NCBI RefSeq assembly: GCF_010669125.1
Contig: NZ_CP048630.1
Coordinates: 62,001 to 126,000 of the forward strand
Direction: 5' to 3'
DNA from: Ancylobacter pratisalsi
GTDB lineage: Bacteria; Pseudomonadota; Alphaproteobacteria; Rhizobiales; Xanthobacteraceae
Length of the DNA stretch: 64,000 bases
Under the pieces are notes generated by a model. That model had not been told where the DNA came from and made no database searches. It worked only from the letters and a program-made list of their open reading frames with translations. Shown piece after piece: positions 8,504 to 19,118 of the stretch. Numbering within the stretch: position 1 is the stretch's first letter; every line of letters starts with the position of its first letter. A program made the position numbers and the translations under genes.

Positions 8504-8965
8504 ATGTCCGGAACGGTCGAGGCCAAGCTGGCGTCACTGGGTATCACCCTCCCCGAAGCCACCGCGCCGGCTGCCAATTATGTGCCCACCGTGACCAGTG
8601 GCAACCTGCTCTGGATCTCGGGCCAGATCTCCGTCGCCAATGGCAAGCTGACGCAGGGCAAGTTGGTGGTCGAAGCCGATGTCGAGGCTGGTCGCGCGGC
8701 GGCCCGGCAGTGCGGCATCAACGTCATCGCCCAGATCAAGGCCGCTCTTGGCGACCTCGATCGGGTAAAGCGGGTGGTGAAGCTCGTCGGCTTCGTGAAC
8801 TCCGCTCCCGACTTCACCGAACAGCCCAAGGTGGTCAATGGCTGTTCGGATCTCTTCGTCGAGGTGTTCGGCGATGCCGGTCGCCACGCCCGTTCCGCCG
8901 TCGGTGTCGCCGCGCTGCCGTTCAACGTCAGTGTCGAGGTCGAGGCGGTGATCGAATTCGTCTGA
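8504..8965 (+). CDS. RidA (YjgF/YER057c/UK114) family protein
   Basis: The 153-residue protein belongs to the RidA superfamily, whose founding members hydrolyse reactive enamine/imine intermediates made by PLP enzymes. The C-terminal block HARSAVGVAALP aligns with the RidA segment carrying the key Arg. It is longer than E. coli RidA (128 residues) and belongs to a larger subgroup, so deaminase activity is not certain. The ATG at 8504 is preceded by CGGAGAA. The glycerophosphodiesterase gene starts nine bases after the stop, indicating co-transcription. Confidence 0.88.
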   Translation: MSGTVEAKLASLGITLPEATAPAANYVPTVTSGNLLWISGQISVANGKLTQGKLVVEADVEAGRAAARQCGINVIAQIKAALGDLDRVKRVVKLVGFVNSAPDFTEQPKVVNGCSDLFVEVFGDAGRHARSAVGVAALPFNVSVEVEAVIEFV

Positions 8966-8974
8966 GCAGATCCT

Positions 8975-9745
8975 GTGAGCTCTGCCCCCACTTACGCGAT
9001 CAACGCACCGGCCTGGCTCACCGCCCGGCCGGTGGCGCATCGGGCGCTGCATGACGCCGCGCGCGGCATTGTTGAGAACAGCCCCTCCGCCGTCGATGCG
9101 GCGATCGCTCGCGATTATGCGATCGAAGTCGATATCCAGCTCTCCTCCGACGGCGAGGCGATGGTGTTCCACGACGACACGCTGGAACGCCTCACCACCG
9201 CCACGGGTCCGGCCAAGGCGCTTGATGCCGCCGCGCTAAAGGCCATCGACCTGCGCGGCACCTCCGATCGCATGATGACGCTTGCCGAGCTTCTGGCGCG
9301 CGTGGCCGGACGGGTTCCGCTGATCATCGAGATGAAGAGCCAGTTCGACGGCGACGAGGCGATCGCGGTGCGCGCGGCTGAGGTTCTGGCCGGCTACGAG
9401 GGTCCGGTTGCGCTGATGTCGTTCGACCCCGACCTGGTGGCAAGTGCCCGGCGGCTGACCCCCGCCATCCCACGCGGCTTTACGATGGAGCGGCGCTATG
9501 ACGACCCGGAGTGGGATTTCCTCGCGCCGGGCACGAAGTTCGCCTGGGGCAATCTGCTGCATGTTCCGCGCACGCGGCCGGACTTCCTCGCCCACTATGT
9601 GAAAGACCTTCCCTCGCCCGCCGTCTCCCTGGCGCGCCGGTCGCTCAACCTGCCGGTACTGACCTGGACGGTCCGAACAGCCGAGGACCGAGCCACCGCC
9701 GCCCGTCATGCGGATCAGATGATTTTCGAGGGCTTCCTGCCATAG
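8975..9745 (+). CDS. Glycerophosphodiester phosphodiesterase family protein
   Basis: The predicted enzyme (256 residues, GTG start) hydrolyses glycerophosphodiesters to glycerol-3-phosphate and an alcohol. GDPD-family residues are present: His22 in AHRALHD, Glu35, the Glu51-x-Asp53 metal pair and His66 in VFHDDTLER. No signal peptide is seen, so a cytoplasmic UgpQ-like enzyme is likely. It forms a tight pair with the RidA-family gene (nine-base gap). The FemAB-like gene starts 143 bases downstream and may be separate. Confidence 0.9.
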   Translation: MSSAPTYAINAPAWLTARPVAHRALHDAARGIVENSPSAVDAAIARDYAIEVDIQLSSDGEAMVFHDDTLERLTTATGPAKALDAAALKAIDLRGTSDRMMTLAELLARVAGRVPLIIEMKSQFDGDEAIAVRAAEVLAGYEGPVALMSFDPDLVASARRLTPAIPRGFTMERRYDDPEWDFLAPGTKFAWGNLLHVPRTRPDFLAHYVKDLPSPAVSLARRSLNLPVLTWTVRTAEDRATAARHADQMIFEGFLP

Positions 9746-9888
9746 CGGCGTTTCGCGGCCTGCGCGGGAATCCTGTCCGTGGCGCAGAGCTCAGAGCATC
9801 GCATTGTCGTGAGAAGCCTTCCGTCCGCCGCATCGCGCGCGCACATTGAGCGGACACTCCGCGCGAACTGCGAAATACACGGCATCCC

Positions 9889-11139
9889 ATGACTGACGAC
9901 ACCATCAGCCTGCGCGTCGAGAGCAATATCAGCGCACTCTCAGCCGCGGACTGGAATGCTTGCGCCGACGACAGCTCACTCGAAACATTATCCACTGACT
10001 TCAATCATCTGATTTCAAAGGACTTCTCTGGAAGGCAGTCCTGCCGTGGAAACCCGTTCATCAGCCATGAGTTCCTCTCAGCGCTCGAAGAGTCCGGCTC
10101 TGCCTCGGCGCAGACCGGCTGGCTCCCGCAGCATCTTGTGCTGGAAGGAACAGATGGTGTCGTGCTCGGCGTCTGCCCCGCCTACCTCAAGTCACACTCG
10201 CAGGGCGAATACGTCTTCGACCATGGCTGGGCCGAGGCGTATGAGCGCGCCGGTGGGCGCTACTATCCCAAGCTTCAGGTCGGTGTTCCCTTCACACCCG
10301 CCACCGGCCCGCGACTGCTGGTCCGTGCCGGAGCCACGGCGGACTCCGCACGCATGGCGCTGGCACAGGGCCTTGTGGCGCTGGCAGGCATGCGCAGGGT
10401 CTCGTCGGTCCACGCCACCTTCCTGACCGAAAGAGACGCCGCAGCGCTGAAGGCGGAAGAGTTCCTGCCCCGCACCGACCAGCAGTTCCACTGGCAGAAT
10501 CGCGGGTATTCCAGCTTCGACGATTTTCTCGGCGAGCTGGCTTCACGCAAGCGCAAGGTCATACGCCGCGAGCGCCGCGAGGCGCTGGAGAACGGCATCT
10601 CCATCCACTGGCTCACGGGCCCGGACCTCACCGAGGAGGCGTGGGACGCGTTCTTCGCCTTCTATCTCGAAACCGGGTCGCGCAAATGGGGGCGGCCCTA
10701 TCTCAATCGCCAGTTCTACTCCCTCATCAGCGAGCGCATGGCCGACCGGGTTCTTCTGGTGATGGCAAAGCGCGCGGGGCGATGGATCGCCGGGGCCATC
10801 AATTTCATCGGTCCCGATACGCTTTACGGACGTCATTGGGGTGCCGTCGAGCAACATCCCTTCCTGCATTTCGAGGTCTGCTATCATCAGGCCATCGAAT
10901 TCGCGATCGCCCGGGGCCTAGGCACCGTTGAGGCCGGCGCGCAGGGCGAGCACAAGCTGGCGCGCGGCTATCTTCCGGTCACAACACATTCAGCGCACTA
11001 CATCGCCGACACGGGGTTTCGCGCCGCCGTCGCAAGCTATCTCGCGCGCGAGCGCCGCTATGTGGAGAGCGCAGGCGAAGAGCTTTCCGAGCTCGGGCCC
11101 TATCGCCACGTCGCGCGGCACCTTGACGAGGAAGGCTGA
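9889..11139 (+). CDS. FemAB-like GNAT-fold acyltransferase (DUF482/PF04339 type)
   Basis: The 416-residue protein resembles the peptidoglycan-type N-acetyltransferase family often called COG3146. Typical blocks are NPFISHEFL near residue 57, a Lys/Arg-rich RKRKVIRRERR segment near 222-232, YGRHWG around 313 and VEAGAQGEHKLARGY near 351. No signal peptide or membrane segment is seen. The substrate is not known; FemAB relatives transfer aminoacyl groups, but this subgroup is uncharacterised as far as I know. The first 60 residues are less conserved-looking, so the start could lie a little downstream. Confidence 0.82.
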   Translation: MTDDTISLRVESNISALSAADWNACADDSSLETLSTDFNHLISKDFSGRQSCRGNPFISHEFLSALEESGSASAQTGWLPQHLVLEGTDGVVLGVCPAYLKSHSQGEYVFDHGWAEAYERAGGRYYPKLQVGVPFTPATGPRLLVRAGATADSARMALAQGLVALAGMRRVSSVHATFLTERDAAALKAEEFLPRTDQQFHWQNRGYSSFDDFLGELASRKRKVIRRERREALENGISIHWLTGPDLTEEAWDAFFAFYLETGSRKWGRPYLNRQFYSLISERMADRVLLVMAKRAGRWIAGAINFIGPDTLYGRHWGAVEQHPFLHFEVCYHQAIEFAIARGLGTVEAGAQGEHKLARGYLPVTTHSAHYIADTGFRAAVASYLARERRYVESAGEELSELGPYRHVARHLDEEG

Positions 11140-11203
11140 GCGGCGATGCCTTGACCTGCGCGTGGGGGACTGCGATCACCACGACCCGACAGGGAGGAAT
11201 GTG

Positions 11204-11626
11204 ATGACCTACGATCCGGGCAACATCTTCGCCAAGATCCTGCGTGGCGAACTGCCCGCATACCGCGTCTATGAGAATGACCGCGTCGTCGCCTTTCTCG
11301 ACATCATGCCCCGCGCGCCGGGCCACACGCTCGTGATCCCGAAGGCGCCGGCCCGCAATCTGCTCGACGTCGAAGCGGACGATCTCGCGGCCGTGGCGAC
11401 TGGCGCCCAGCATATCGCGCGGGCGCAAATGAACGTGTTCGCTGCCGACGGCATCACGGTGACGCAGCACAATGAGAAGGCCGGCGGACAGGAAGTGTTC
11501 CATCTCCACGTCCACGTGCTGCCCCGTCACACGGGGGTCGAGCTGAAGCCGCCGCTTTCCTACAAGGAGGCACCCGACGTGCTTGCCGCGCAGGCCGCGA
11601 AACTCAAGGCAGCGCTGGAGGGCTGA
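11204..11626 (+). CDS. HIT family hydrolase
   Basis: The 140-residue protein is a histidine-triad nucleotide-binding protein of the Hint type. The catalytic triad is His100-Leu-His102-Val-His104 followed by LP. Members hydrolyse AMP-linked phosphoramidates and similar nucleotide conjugates. The ATG at 11204 follows an AGGGAGGAA ribosome site by about five bases; an in-frame GTG one codon upstream is too close to it. The gene lies 64 bases after the FemAB-like gene and ends flush against the convergent azlD stop. Confidence 0.93.
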   Translation: MTYDPGNIFAKILRGELPAYRVYENDRVVAFLDIMPRAPGHTLVIPKAPARNLLDVEADDLAAVATGAQHIARAQMNVFAADGITVTQHNEKAGGQEVFHLHVHVLPRHTGVELKPPLSYKEAPDVLAAQAAKLKAALEG

Positions 11627-11992
11627 TCAGCCGGTCACGCCAAGCCACCACGCGCTCACTGCCAGCACCACTTCCGCCGTGAGAACGCCCGCCAGCACCG
11701 AGCGGCGCATGGCGTAGAACCCGCCAATGCCAGACGCCACCGCCAAGAGGCGCAGCCAGAGCGGAAGCGCGATCAGCGCCCCGCTCGGCACCAGCACCAG
11801 GCGGGCGACCACCGCGGCCACCAGCGCGGTCGCCACCGTCTTCACCCAGCGCATCAGCGCGCTGTCCTCATCGATCCGGCGCCCGAACAGCACGCCGAGC
11901 ACCCGCCAGAGTTCGTTCGGCAGGAACCCTACCAGCAGAACGATCACGATTGCGGCCAAGTCGCCCAGAGGCGCGTTCATTGTCAGCGTCAT
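11627..11992 (-). CDS. azlD: AzlD family small membrane protein
   Basis: This 121-residue protein has about four hydrophobic helices and pairs with AzlC to export branched-chain amino acids, as known for Bacillus AzlCD and E. coli YgaZH. The block GFLPNELWRVLG is typical of the family. Its ATG overlaps the azlC stop as ATGA, so translation is coupled and equal production is likely. Its stop directly abuts the HIT-gene stop on the other strand. Confidence 0.85.
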   Translation of the reverse strand: MTLTMNAPLGDLAAIVIVLLVGFLPNELWRVLGVLFGRRIDEDSALMRWVKTVATALVAAVVARLVLVPSGALIALPLWLRLLAVASGIGGFYAMRRSVLAGVLTAEVVLAVSAWWLGVTG

Positions 11993-12732
11993 GCCCGGCG
12001 CCTCGGCAACCAGCGCGCGACGATGAAGGCGAGCGTTCCCCCGCCCACGCCGGCCCAGAACAGGTCGAGCCCGCCGGGCAGGTAGGTGGCCAGCGGCGAG
12101 ATCGTCGCCCCGAACCCGATCGCCAGCCAGTCCGCCGGCGCGCGCGCATTGCGCACCAGAAGGATGGTGAAAGAGATCGGCGTCAGCAGCAGCAGCGAGA
12201 TGGCCAAGGGACCGGGCAAGGCGTCGGTCAGATAGAAGCCGATCGCCGTGCCCGACAGGCTCAGGACCATGAGACCCGAGCCAATACCGAGGGAATAGGC
12301 CGGGCGCGCATACTGCGGAACGCCGGGCAGCAGGCGTACCCCCTCCACCCAGAGCGTGACGGCCACGAAGTGCGCGCACAGCAGTTCCTGCCACAGGCGC
12401 GGCCGGGTGCCACGCATCATCGGCATGACCGACACCACCATGGGCAGCAACCGCACGCCGGAGAGGCACACCGCGATGGCGAGGGCGGGGATCGGCGAGC
12501 CTGCCGCCAGACCGCCGACCAGAATCACCTGCGCGGGCAACGCCCAAATCAGCAACGTGGAAAGAAGTCCCGCCACGAGGGGAAACTGGACATCGTGCAA
12601 GAGACCACCAAAGCCAATGAAGGTGGCAACGAGCACGCATCCGGGCACGCTGAGCGCCGCGACGGCACCGCGAAGGAACCAGACCGGCGCACCGGCCCCA
12701 CCAGTCTCGGACGGAGGAGGAAGTGAATGCAT
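11989..12732 (-). CDS. azlC: AzlC family branched-chain amino acid exporter subunit
   Basis: The product (247 residues) is the large subunit of an AzlCD-type exporter. It contains six or seven hydrophobic segments, and the conserved-looking stretch ALPAQVILVGG lies near residue 64. The substrate assignment rests on the family only. The ATG at 12732 is preceded by GGAGGAAGTG on the coding strand, read from 12733 upward. It is the first gene of the two-gene operon. Confidence 0.87.
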   Translation of the reverse strand: MHSLPPPSETGGAGAPVWFLRGAVAALSVPGCVLVATFIGFGGLLHDVQFPLVAGLLSTLLIWALPAQVILVGGLAAGSPIPALAIAVCLSGVRLLPMVVSVMPMMRGTRPRLWQELLCAHFVAVTLWVEGVRLLPGVPQYARPAYSLGIGSGLMVLSLSGTAIGFYLTDALPGPLAISLLLLTPISFTILLVRNARAPADWLAIGFGATISPLATYLPGGLDLFWAGVGGGTLAFIVARWLPRRRA

Positions 12733-12819
12733 TATGCGGGACCCAAAGCGGCTCGTTGATCGACCCGGGCGATGCTCCGGTCAAGCAGAACCTTCGGCCT
12801 CATTCCCAACCTCACAAAA

Positions 12820-12850
12820 GAAACCGCCCGCGACGTTGCGCGGGCGGTGC
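12820..12850 (-). terminator. Rho-independent terminator downstream of clpA
   Basis: A perfect 10-base stem ACCGCCCGCG (12823-12832) and CGCGGGCGGT (12839-12848) encloses a 6-base loop. Read on the minus strand it is followed by TTCTTTTG. It lies 50 bases beyond the clpA stop and before azlC. Confidence 0.85.
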
Positions 12851-12897
12851 ACATTTTCGATATCCGATGCTGGAGGCACCGGAGCGTGATCGCGGGC

Positions 12898-15336
<2,439 letters not shown>

Positions 15337-15367
15337 CGGGACCTCTTCGTTTAGCCGTCGCGGGGCG

Positions 15368-15739
15368 TCACTTCTTCTCCATGACGCACTGCAAAGGATG
15401 CTGATGCTTTCGGGCGAAGTCCATCACCTGTGTGACCTTTGTTTCGGCTACCTCGTAGGTGTAGACACCGCACTCGCCCACGCCATGCTGATGCACATGC
15501 AGCATGACCTGAGTGGCTTCCTCCCTGTTCTTGGTGAAGAAGTGCTCGAGCACATGCACGACGAACTCCATTGGCGTGTAGTCGTCGTTGAGCAGGAGCA
15601 CCCTGTAGAGATTGGGCCGCTTCACCTGCGGCTTGGTGCGCGTAATCACCGCCGTTCCCGGCGCGTTGTCTCCGCGTCGGCGACGCTCGTCGTCGGCCAT
15701 CATCCTCTCGCGCAGCTTCGTCATGACTGAGGGTGTCAT
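15368..15739 (-). CDS. clpS: ClpS adaptor of ClpAP
   Basis: ClpS binds N-degron substrates and delivers them to ClpA. The 123-residue product shows the ligand pocket block [12 protein letters not shown] and the conserved [13 protein letters not shown] helix, with the VMEKK C-terminus. Start choice is unclear: in-frame ATG codons occur at 15739, 15724 and as a pair near 15700, and none has an ideal ribosome site. The first 30 residues are expected to be a flexible tail. clpA follows after 31 bases. Confidence 0.95.
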   Translation of the reverse strand: MTPSVMTKLRERMMADDERRRRGDNAPGTAVITRTKPQVKRPNLYRVLLLNDDYTPMEFVVHVLEHFFTKNREEATQVMLHVHQHGVGECGVYTYEVAETKVTQVMDFARKHQHPLQCVMEKK

Positions 15740-15920
15740 TCAGGCTGGACCCTTGCGGCCGGGCTGGCCGTTGAAAACTATAATAGGTACGCCTTCCCCG
15801 CTGCGCCAGAGCTTCGATGCGTACGCTCTGTCGCAATCCGGTGACAATCGCCACGGCGTCCTTGCTCCAGAACGCCACGCTGCATGACCACGCGATGACA
15901 TTCAGGCGCCCGAAACGCAG

Positions 15921-15945
15921 AAGGCCCGGCGGTTAGCCGGGCCTT
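15921..15945 (-). terminator. Probable terminator hairpin downstream of the phasin gene
   Basis: AAGGCCCGGC (15921-15930) and GCCGGGCCTT (15936-15945) form a perfect 10-base stem with a GGTTA loop. It lies 51 bases past the phasin stop. The U-tract on the minus strand is poor (CTGCGTTTCG), so efficiency is uncertain. Confidence 0.65.
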
Positions 15946-15996
15946 GCAAACGAACGGGCCACCGGCACGGAGCCGGAGGAAATCAGCCGGAGGGCG

Positions 15997-16335
15997 TCAC
16001 TTGGCTCCGGGGAACTTCCCCATCATGCCCTCATACGGCTTGTAGGTTTCCTTGGCGAGGTCGGCATACAGCTCGCCCATCTTGGTCGCCTGGGCGACAA
16101 AGCCCTCATAGGCGTTCTTGAAATAGGCGGACTGGATCTCGACGGCCTTGTCGAGGGTCTTGGCGCCGAACAGCTTCTCCGCCGCGGCAGTGCCTTCCTC
16201 GAAAGACTTCTTCGAATAGTCGGCCACCTCGACGGCGATCGCCTGAACGCCCTTCGACACGGTGCCGAAGCTCTTCATCGCGTTGTCGAGGTTGTCCTTA
16301 CCGAGCTTCTGAATTTCATCCATGTTCTGCATCAT
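15997..16335 (-). CDS. Phasin family protein
   Basis: The 112-residue protein is a small amphipathic helical phasin (Phasin_2 type) expected to coat polyhydroxyalkanoate granules. It lacks cysteine and contains long Ala/Lys/Glu-rich helices with the conserved core AEKLFGAKTLDKAVEIQ. The ATG at 16335 has AGGGAG five to six bases upstream; another ATG follows directly. The open frame continues upstream to 16461 but passes through a good promoter, so the shorter start is preferred. Two TGC-N3-GCA elements in the promoter suggest control by PhaR. Its presence implies PHA storage; no synthesis genes are in this window. Confidence 0.9.
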   Translation of the reverse strand: MMQNMDEIQKLGKDNLDNAMKSFGTVSKGVQAIAVEVADYSKKSFEEGTAAAEKLFGAKTLDKAVEIQSAYFKNAYEGFVAQATKMGELYADLAKETYKPYEGMMGKFPGAK

Positions 16336-16413
16336 AACCACTCCCTGTTGCTCCTCCGCGTGCGCGGAAATGCCTCTCGCCCGCGTCTGCCGGGATATTC
16401 TGTCCCGCATATC

Positions 16414-16442
16414 TATATAATGCAACGCACCATCATCGTCAA
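16414..16442 (-). promoter_or_regulatory. Sigma70-type promoter of the phasin gene
   Basis: On the minus strand, -35 TTGACG (16442-16437) and -10 TATATA (16419-16414) are separated by exactly 17 bases, close to consensus. Transcription would start near 16407, giving a leader of about 70 bases. A TGC-N3-GCA element sits inside the spacer. Confidence 0.72.
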
Positions 16443-16460
16443 CAATTTTTGTGCACTGCA
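16421..16460. promoter_or_regulatory. Two TGC-N3-GCA elements, candidate PhaR operators
   Basis: TGCAACGCA (16421-16429) lies between -35 and -10 of the phasin promoter, and TGCACTGCA (16452-16460) lies ten bases upstream of -35. Their starts are 31 bases apart, about three helical turns, placing them on one DNA face. PhaR repressors of Paracoccus and Rhodobacter recognise paired TGC/GCA triplets, so this fits a granule-responsive repressor. The assignment is inference from sequence and known family behaviour. Confidence 0.55.
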
Positions 16461-16607
16461 ATATGAACGCTACGGTGCTGGGCCACCTGCTCTTTTTCTC
16501 GCCACAAGGAGATTGTTCACTATGGCAGTTTACGAGTTCGTAACCGCGCCCTCCATAAGCTCTCCGTAGTGATCGCTCGGCAACGCTTCCTTGATCTGCG
16601 GCTATCA

Positions 16608-16675
16608 GCGCTCAAAAAAGAGCGCGTCTGGCAAAGAGGCGTTGGCGAGACAGGGTATTCCGACCAGAGGTCGGA
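16608..16675. repeat. Two small hairpins upstream of the carboxypeptidase gene
   Basis: GCGCTC-A6-GAGCGC (16608-16625) and TCCGACC-AGA-GGTCGGA (16659-16675) are perfect inverted repeats in the 234-base gap between the phasin and carboxypeptidase starts. The second ends 20 bases before the ATG, so it could affect ribosome access. No clear promoter for the plus strand was recognised in the gap. Confidence 0.5.
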
Positions 16676-16695
16676 TTGAGTAGCGGGACGGGTAG

Positions 16696-18408
16696 ATGCG
16701 GGTTCCGGGGTTTGTCGGGAAACAGTTTTTGCGCGCGGGCATTGCGGTGCTGGCGGTTTCACTGCTGAGCGCAGGCGTGGCCGATGCGGCTTCGAAGAAG
16801 AAGAAATCGACACGCAGCGCTTCAAGTGTCTCTCGGACAACGACGAGCAGTTCCGGCTGGAAACGTGGCTACGCCGACATCGTGATCGACGCGAACACCG
16901 GGCGCGTCCTGCATCAGGACAACGCCGACACGGTGCTCCACCCCGCATCGATCACCAAGGTGATGACGCTGTATCTGCTGTTCGAGCAGCTCGATGCCCG
17001 CAAGCTTCGGCTGGATTCGCAGCTCAAGGTTTCCTCCTATGCGGCCCGGCAGCAACCTTCCAAGCTGGGGGTGAAGGCCGGCTCCACCATCGAAGTGGAG
17101 GACGCGATTCAGGCACTCGTCACCCGTTCTGCGAACGACGTCGCCGTCGTGATCGCCGAGAACATTTCCGGCTCGGTGCCGGAGTTCGCCCGACTGATGA
17201 CGCGCCGCGCCCACCAGCTGGGCATGACGCGCACCAACTATGTGAATCCGAACGGCCTGCCGGACCAGCGCCAGGTGACCACCGCGCGTGACCTGGCAAC
17301 GCTCGGCCGCGCGATCCAGGAGCGGTTCCCCAGCTATTACGGGTACTTTGAGAAGCGCAGCTTCCAGTATCGTGGCGTCGCCATCCGTAACCACAACCGC
17401 CTTCTCGGCCGTGTCGAGGGCGTGGACGGGATCAAGACCGGCGACACCAACGCATCCGGCTTCAACCTCCTCACAAGCGTGAAGCGTGACGGTCGTTACG
17501 TCATCGCGGTGGTGCTCGGCGGCAAGAGCGGTGCGTCCCGCGACAACCGGATGGTCGCCCTGCTCAGCGACGCCCTGCCCCGCGCCTATTCCGGCCGGCA
17601 GATGGTGGCCCGCATGAACCGGGCGCCGGTGGACGCGGACGATCTTCCCACACCGGCCGTCGTCGCCGTGGCCGCTCCCAAGCCCCTGGCCCCGCCGGCC
17701 ATCGCGCCGGAAGAGGTTCCCGTGCCCCTGGCGAATCCGCGCCTCGCCATGGCGTCCGCTGCGGGCGAGATGCCCTCGTCCGAAGACGAGGAGGTCGCGG
17801 TTGTCGAAGAAGATCAGCTCACCACCGCCTCGGTGCCTGTGCCGCTCGCAGCCCCGACCCGCCCGGCAGTTGTCGCCTCCGCATCGGCTGACAATCCGGC
17901 TGTGGGCTCTGTCGCGCCGATCGTTCCTGTGACGGTCAAGACCGTTGCCGTGGTTGCCCGCCCGTCCAAGCCTACCGCCTCGTTCAGCAACCAGCCGGGC
18001 ATTCTGGGCACGCTCGCCTTCTCCAGCGCCCAGTCGGATGGGCCGTCGGTGAAGAACGCGCCGGCACAGAAGGCGATCAAGCCAGTTCAGGTCGCCAGCG
18101 TTGGCCAGGTCGAAATTCCCCGTCAGGACGCCGAAGCCGCCGAAAAGACTGTCACGCCGCGCTCCGGCTGGGCGATCCAGATCGGCGCCTTTGGCAGCGA
18201 AGCGGATGCGCGCGCCCAGATCGCGAAGGCCCAGCAGAAGGTGCCGAGCGCACTCGCAAAAGTGGATCCCTATACCGAAGAAGCGACCAAGGGCTCTACC
18301 CGCTTCGTGCGGGCCCGCTTTGCCGGGTTCGATGCCGAGTCCGCTGCGCGCAAGGCCTGCATGGCCTTGAAGCGTCAGGACTTCGGCTGCATGGTCTTCC
18401 GGAATTGA
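16696..18408 (+). CDS. D-alanyl-D-alanine carboxypeptidase (S11/DacA type) with SPOR domain
   Basis: This 570-residue penicillin-binding protein trims the terminal D-Ala of peptidoglycan stem peptides. A signal peptide (about residues 1-31) is followed by a basic/Ser-rich stretch, the S11 transpeptidase-like domain with Ser85-x-x-Lys88, Ser145-Ala-Asn147 and Lys247-Thr-Gly249, then a long Pro/Val-rich linker (about 315-490). A C-terminal SPOR domain (about 495-570) begins GWAIQIGAFGSEADA. SPOR domains bind denuded glycan strands at the division septum, so septal localisation is likely. It has no C-terminal amphipathic anchor as in E. coli PBP5; SPOR may replace it. The ATG at 16696 has GGACGGG upstream. 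Confidence 0.92.
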   Translation: MRVPGFVGKQFLRAGIAVLAVSLLSAGVADAASKKKKSTRSASSVSRTTTSSSGWKRGYADIVIDANTGRVLHQDNADTVLHPASITKVMTLYLLFEQLDARKLRLDSQLKVSSYAARQQPSKLGVKAGSTIEVEDAIQALVTRSANDVAVVIAENISGSVPEFARLMTRRAHQLGMTRTNYVNPNGLPDQRQVTTARDLATLGRAIQERFPSYYGYFEKRSFQYRGVAIRNHNRLLGRVEGVDGIKTGDTNASGFNLLTSVKRDGRYVIAVVLGGKSGASRDNRMVALLSDALPRAYSGRQMVARMNRAPVDADDLPTPAVVAVAAPKPLAPPAIAPEEVPVPLANPRLAMASAAGEMPSSEDEEVAVVEEDQLTTASVPVPLAAPTRPAVVASASADNPAVGSVAPIVPVTVKTVAVVARPSKPTASFSNQPGILGTLAFSSAQSDGPSVKNAPAQKAIKPVQVASVGQVEIPRQDAEAAEKTVTPRSGWAIQIGAFGSEADARAQIAKAQQKVPSALAKVDPYTEEATKGSTRFVRARFAGFDAESAARKACMALKRQDFGCMVFRN

Positions 18409-18419
18409 CGGGGATGTCA

Positions 18420-19118
18420 TCAATGCCCGTTGAGCAGGATATCCTTGGCTTCGTTCACCCGGGCGGCGAGATAGTTCGACCCGCCCTGGTCGGGATGGAG
18501 TTTCTTCATAAGGGATCGGTGAGCCTTTCGGACCTCGTCCGTCCCCGCCCCCGGCGCAAGGCCCAGGATCTGGTAGGCCTCCTCTTCCGTCATCGCGCCG
18601 CGGCTCGGCGGATGAGCGCGCCCCCCGCCCGTGTCGCGTTGAGCGTTTTCACGCCAACCGGGCGACCGGCGGTCAAGGTAAGCTTCGAGTAGCTGGCGAC
18701 TTTCCGGGTCCACTTCCAGCGCAAGCCGCGCCAGTGTCGCCACGTCGAGACCGTCGAGAACGGCTCCCTTCAACGGCCCGCCGATCACCGTTCCGTTGAG
18801 CCGTCCGCTGTCATGGTCCAGCACCATGTCGAGCATCGCGGTGCGGACCTTGGATTGTTTTCCGGGTGTCTTCTGTCCCCGCGACCACGGCATCGCCTGC
18901 CCGATATTCCATCCGATCAGCGACAGCCCGAAGATGCCGAGCGGCAGCGCGGTCTCGATGTGGCCACGCATGCCGAGAAAGCCGGCGAGGAGAAGCGTCG
19001 CGCCTCCACCCACGCTGCGTCCCAACTTGGACAGCGCCTTGGCATCCGCCCGGCCAAAGGCCTTGAGGCCGTAATAGAGCAGCGCGACGATGGCGGCGCC
19101 TATGAGCAGGTTGATCAT
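18420..19118 (-). CDS. Membrane-anchored J-domain protein
   Basis: The 232-residue protein has an N-terminal hydrophobic segment (about 2-20), a hydrophobic stretch probably forming one or two more helices (about 40-74), a basic linker, a middle region without clear match, and a C-terminal J domain (about 176-232) with His208-Pro209-Asp210. The J domain at the extreme C-terminus after membrane segments resembles DjlA-like or mitochondrial Pam18/Mdj2-type co-chaperones that recruit Hsp70 to a membrane site. Its ATG overlaps the VWA-gene stop (ATGA). No dnaK is nearby. It ends 11 bases from the convergent carboxypeptidase stop. Confidence 0.85.
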   Translation of the reverse strand: MINLLIGAAIVALLYYGLKAFGRADAKALSKLGRSVGGGATLLLAGFLGMRGHIETALPLGIFGLSLIGWNIGQAMPWSRGQKTPGKQSKVRTAMLDMVLDHDSGRLNGTVIGGPLKGAVLDGLDVATLARLALEVDPESRQLLEAYLDRRSPGWRENAQRDTGGGRAHPPSRGAMTEEEAYQILGLAPGAGTDEVRKAHRSLMKKLHPDQGGSNYLAARVNEAKDILLNGH

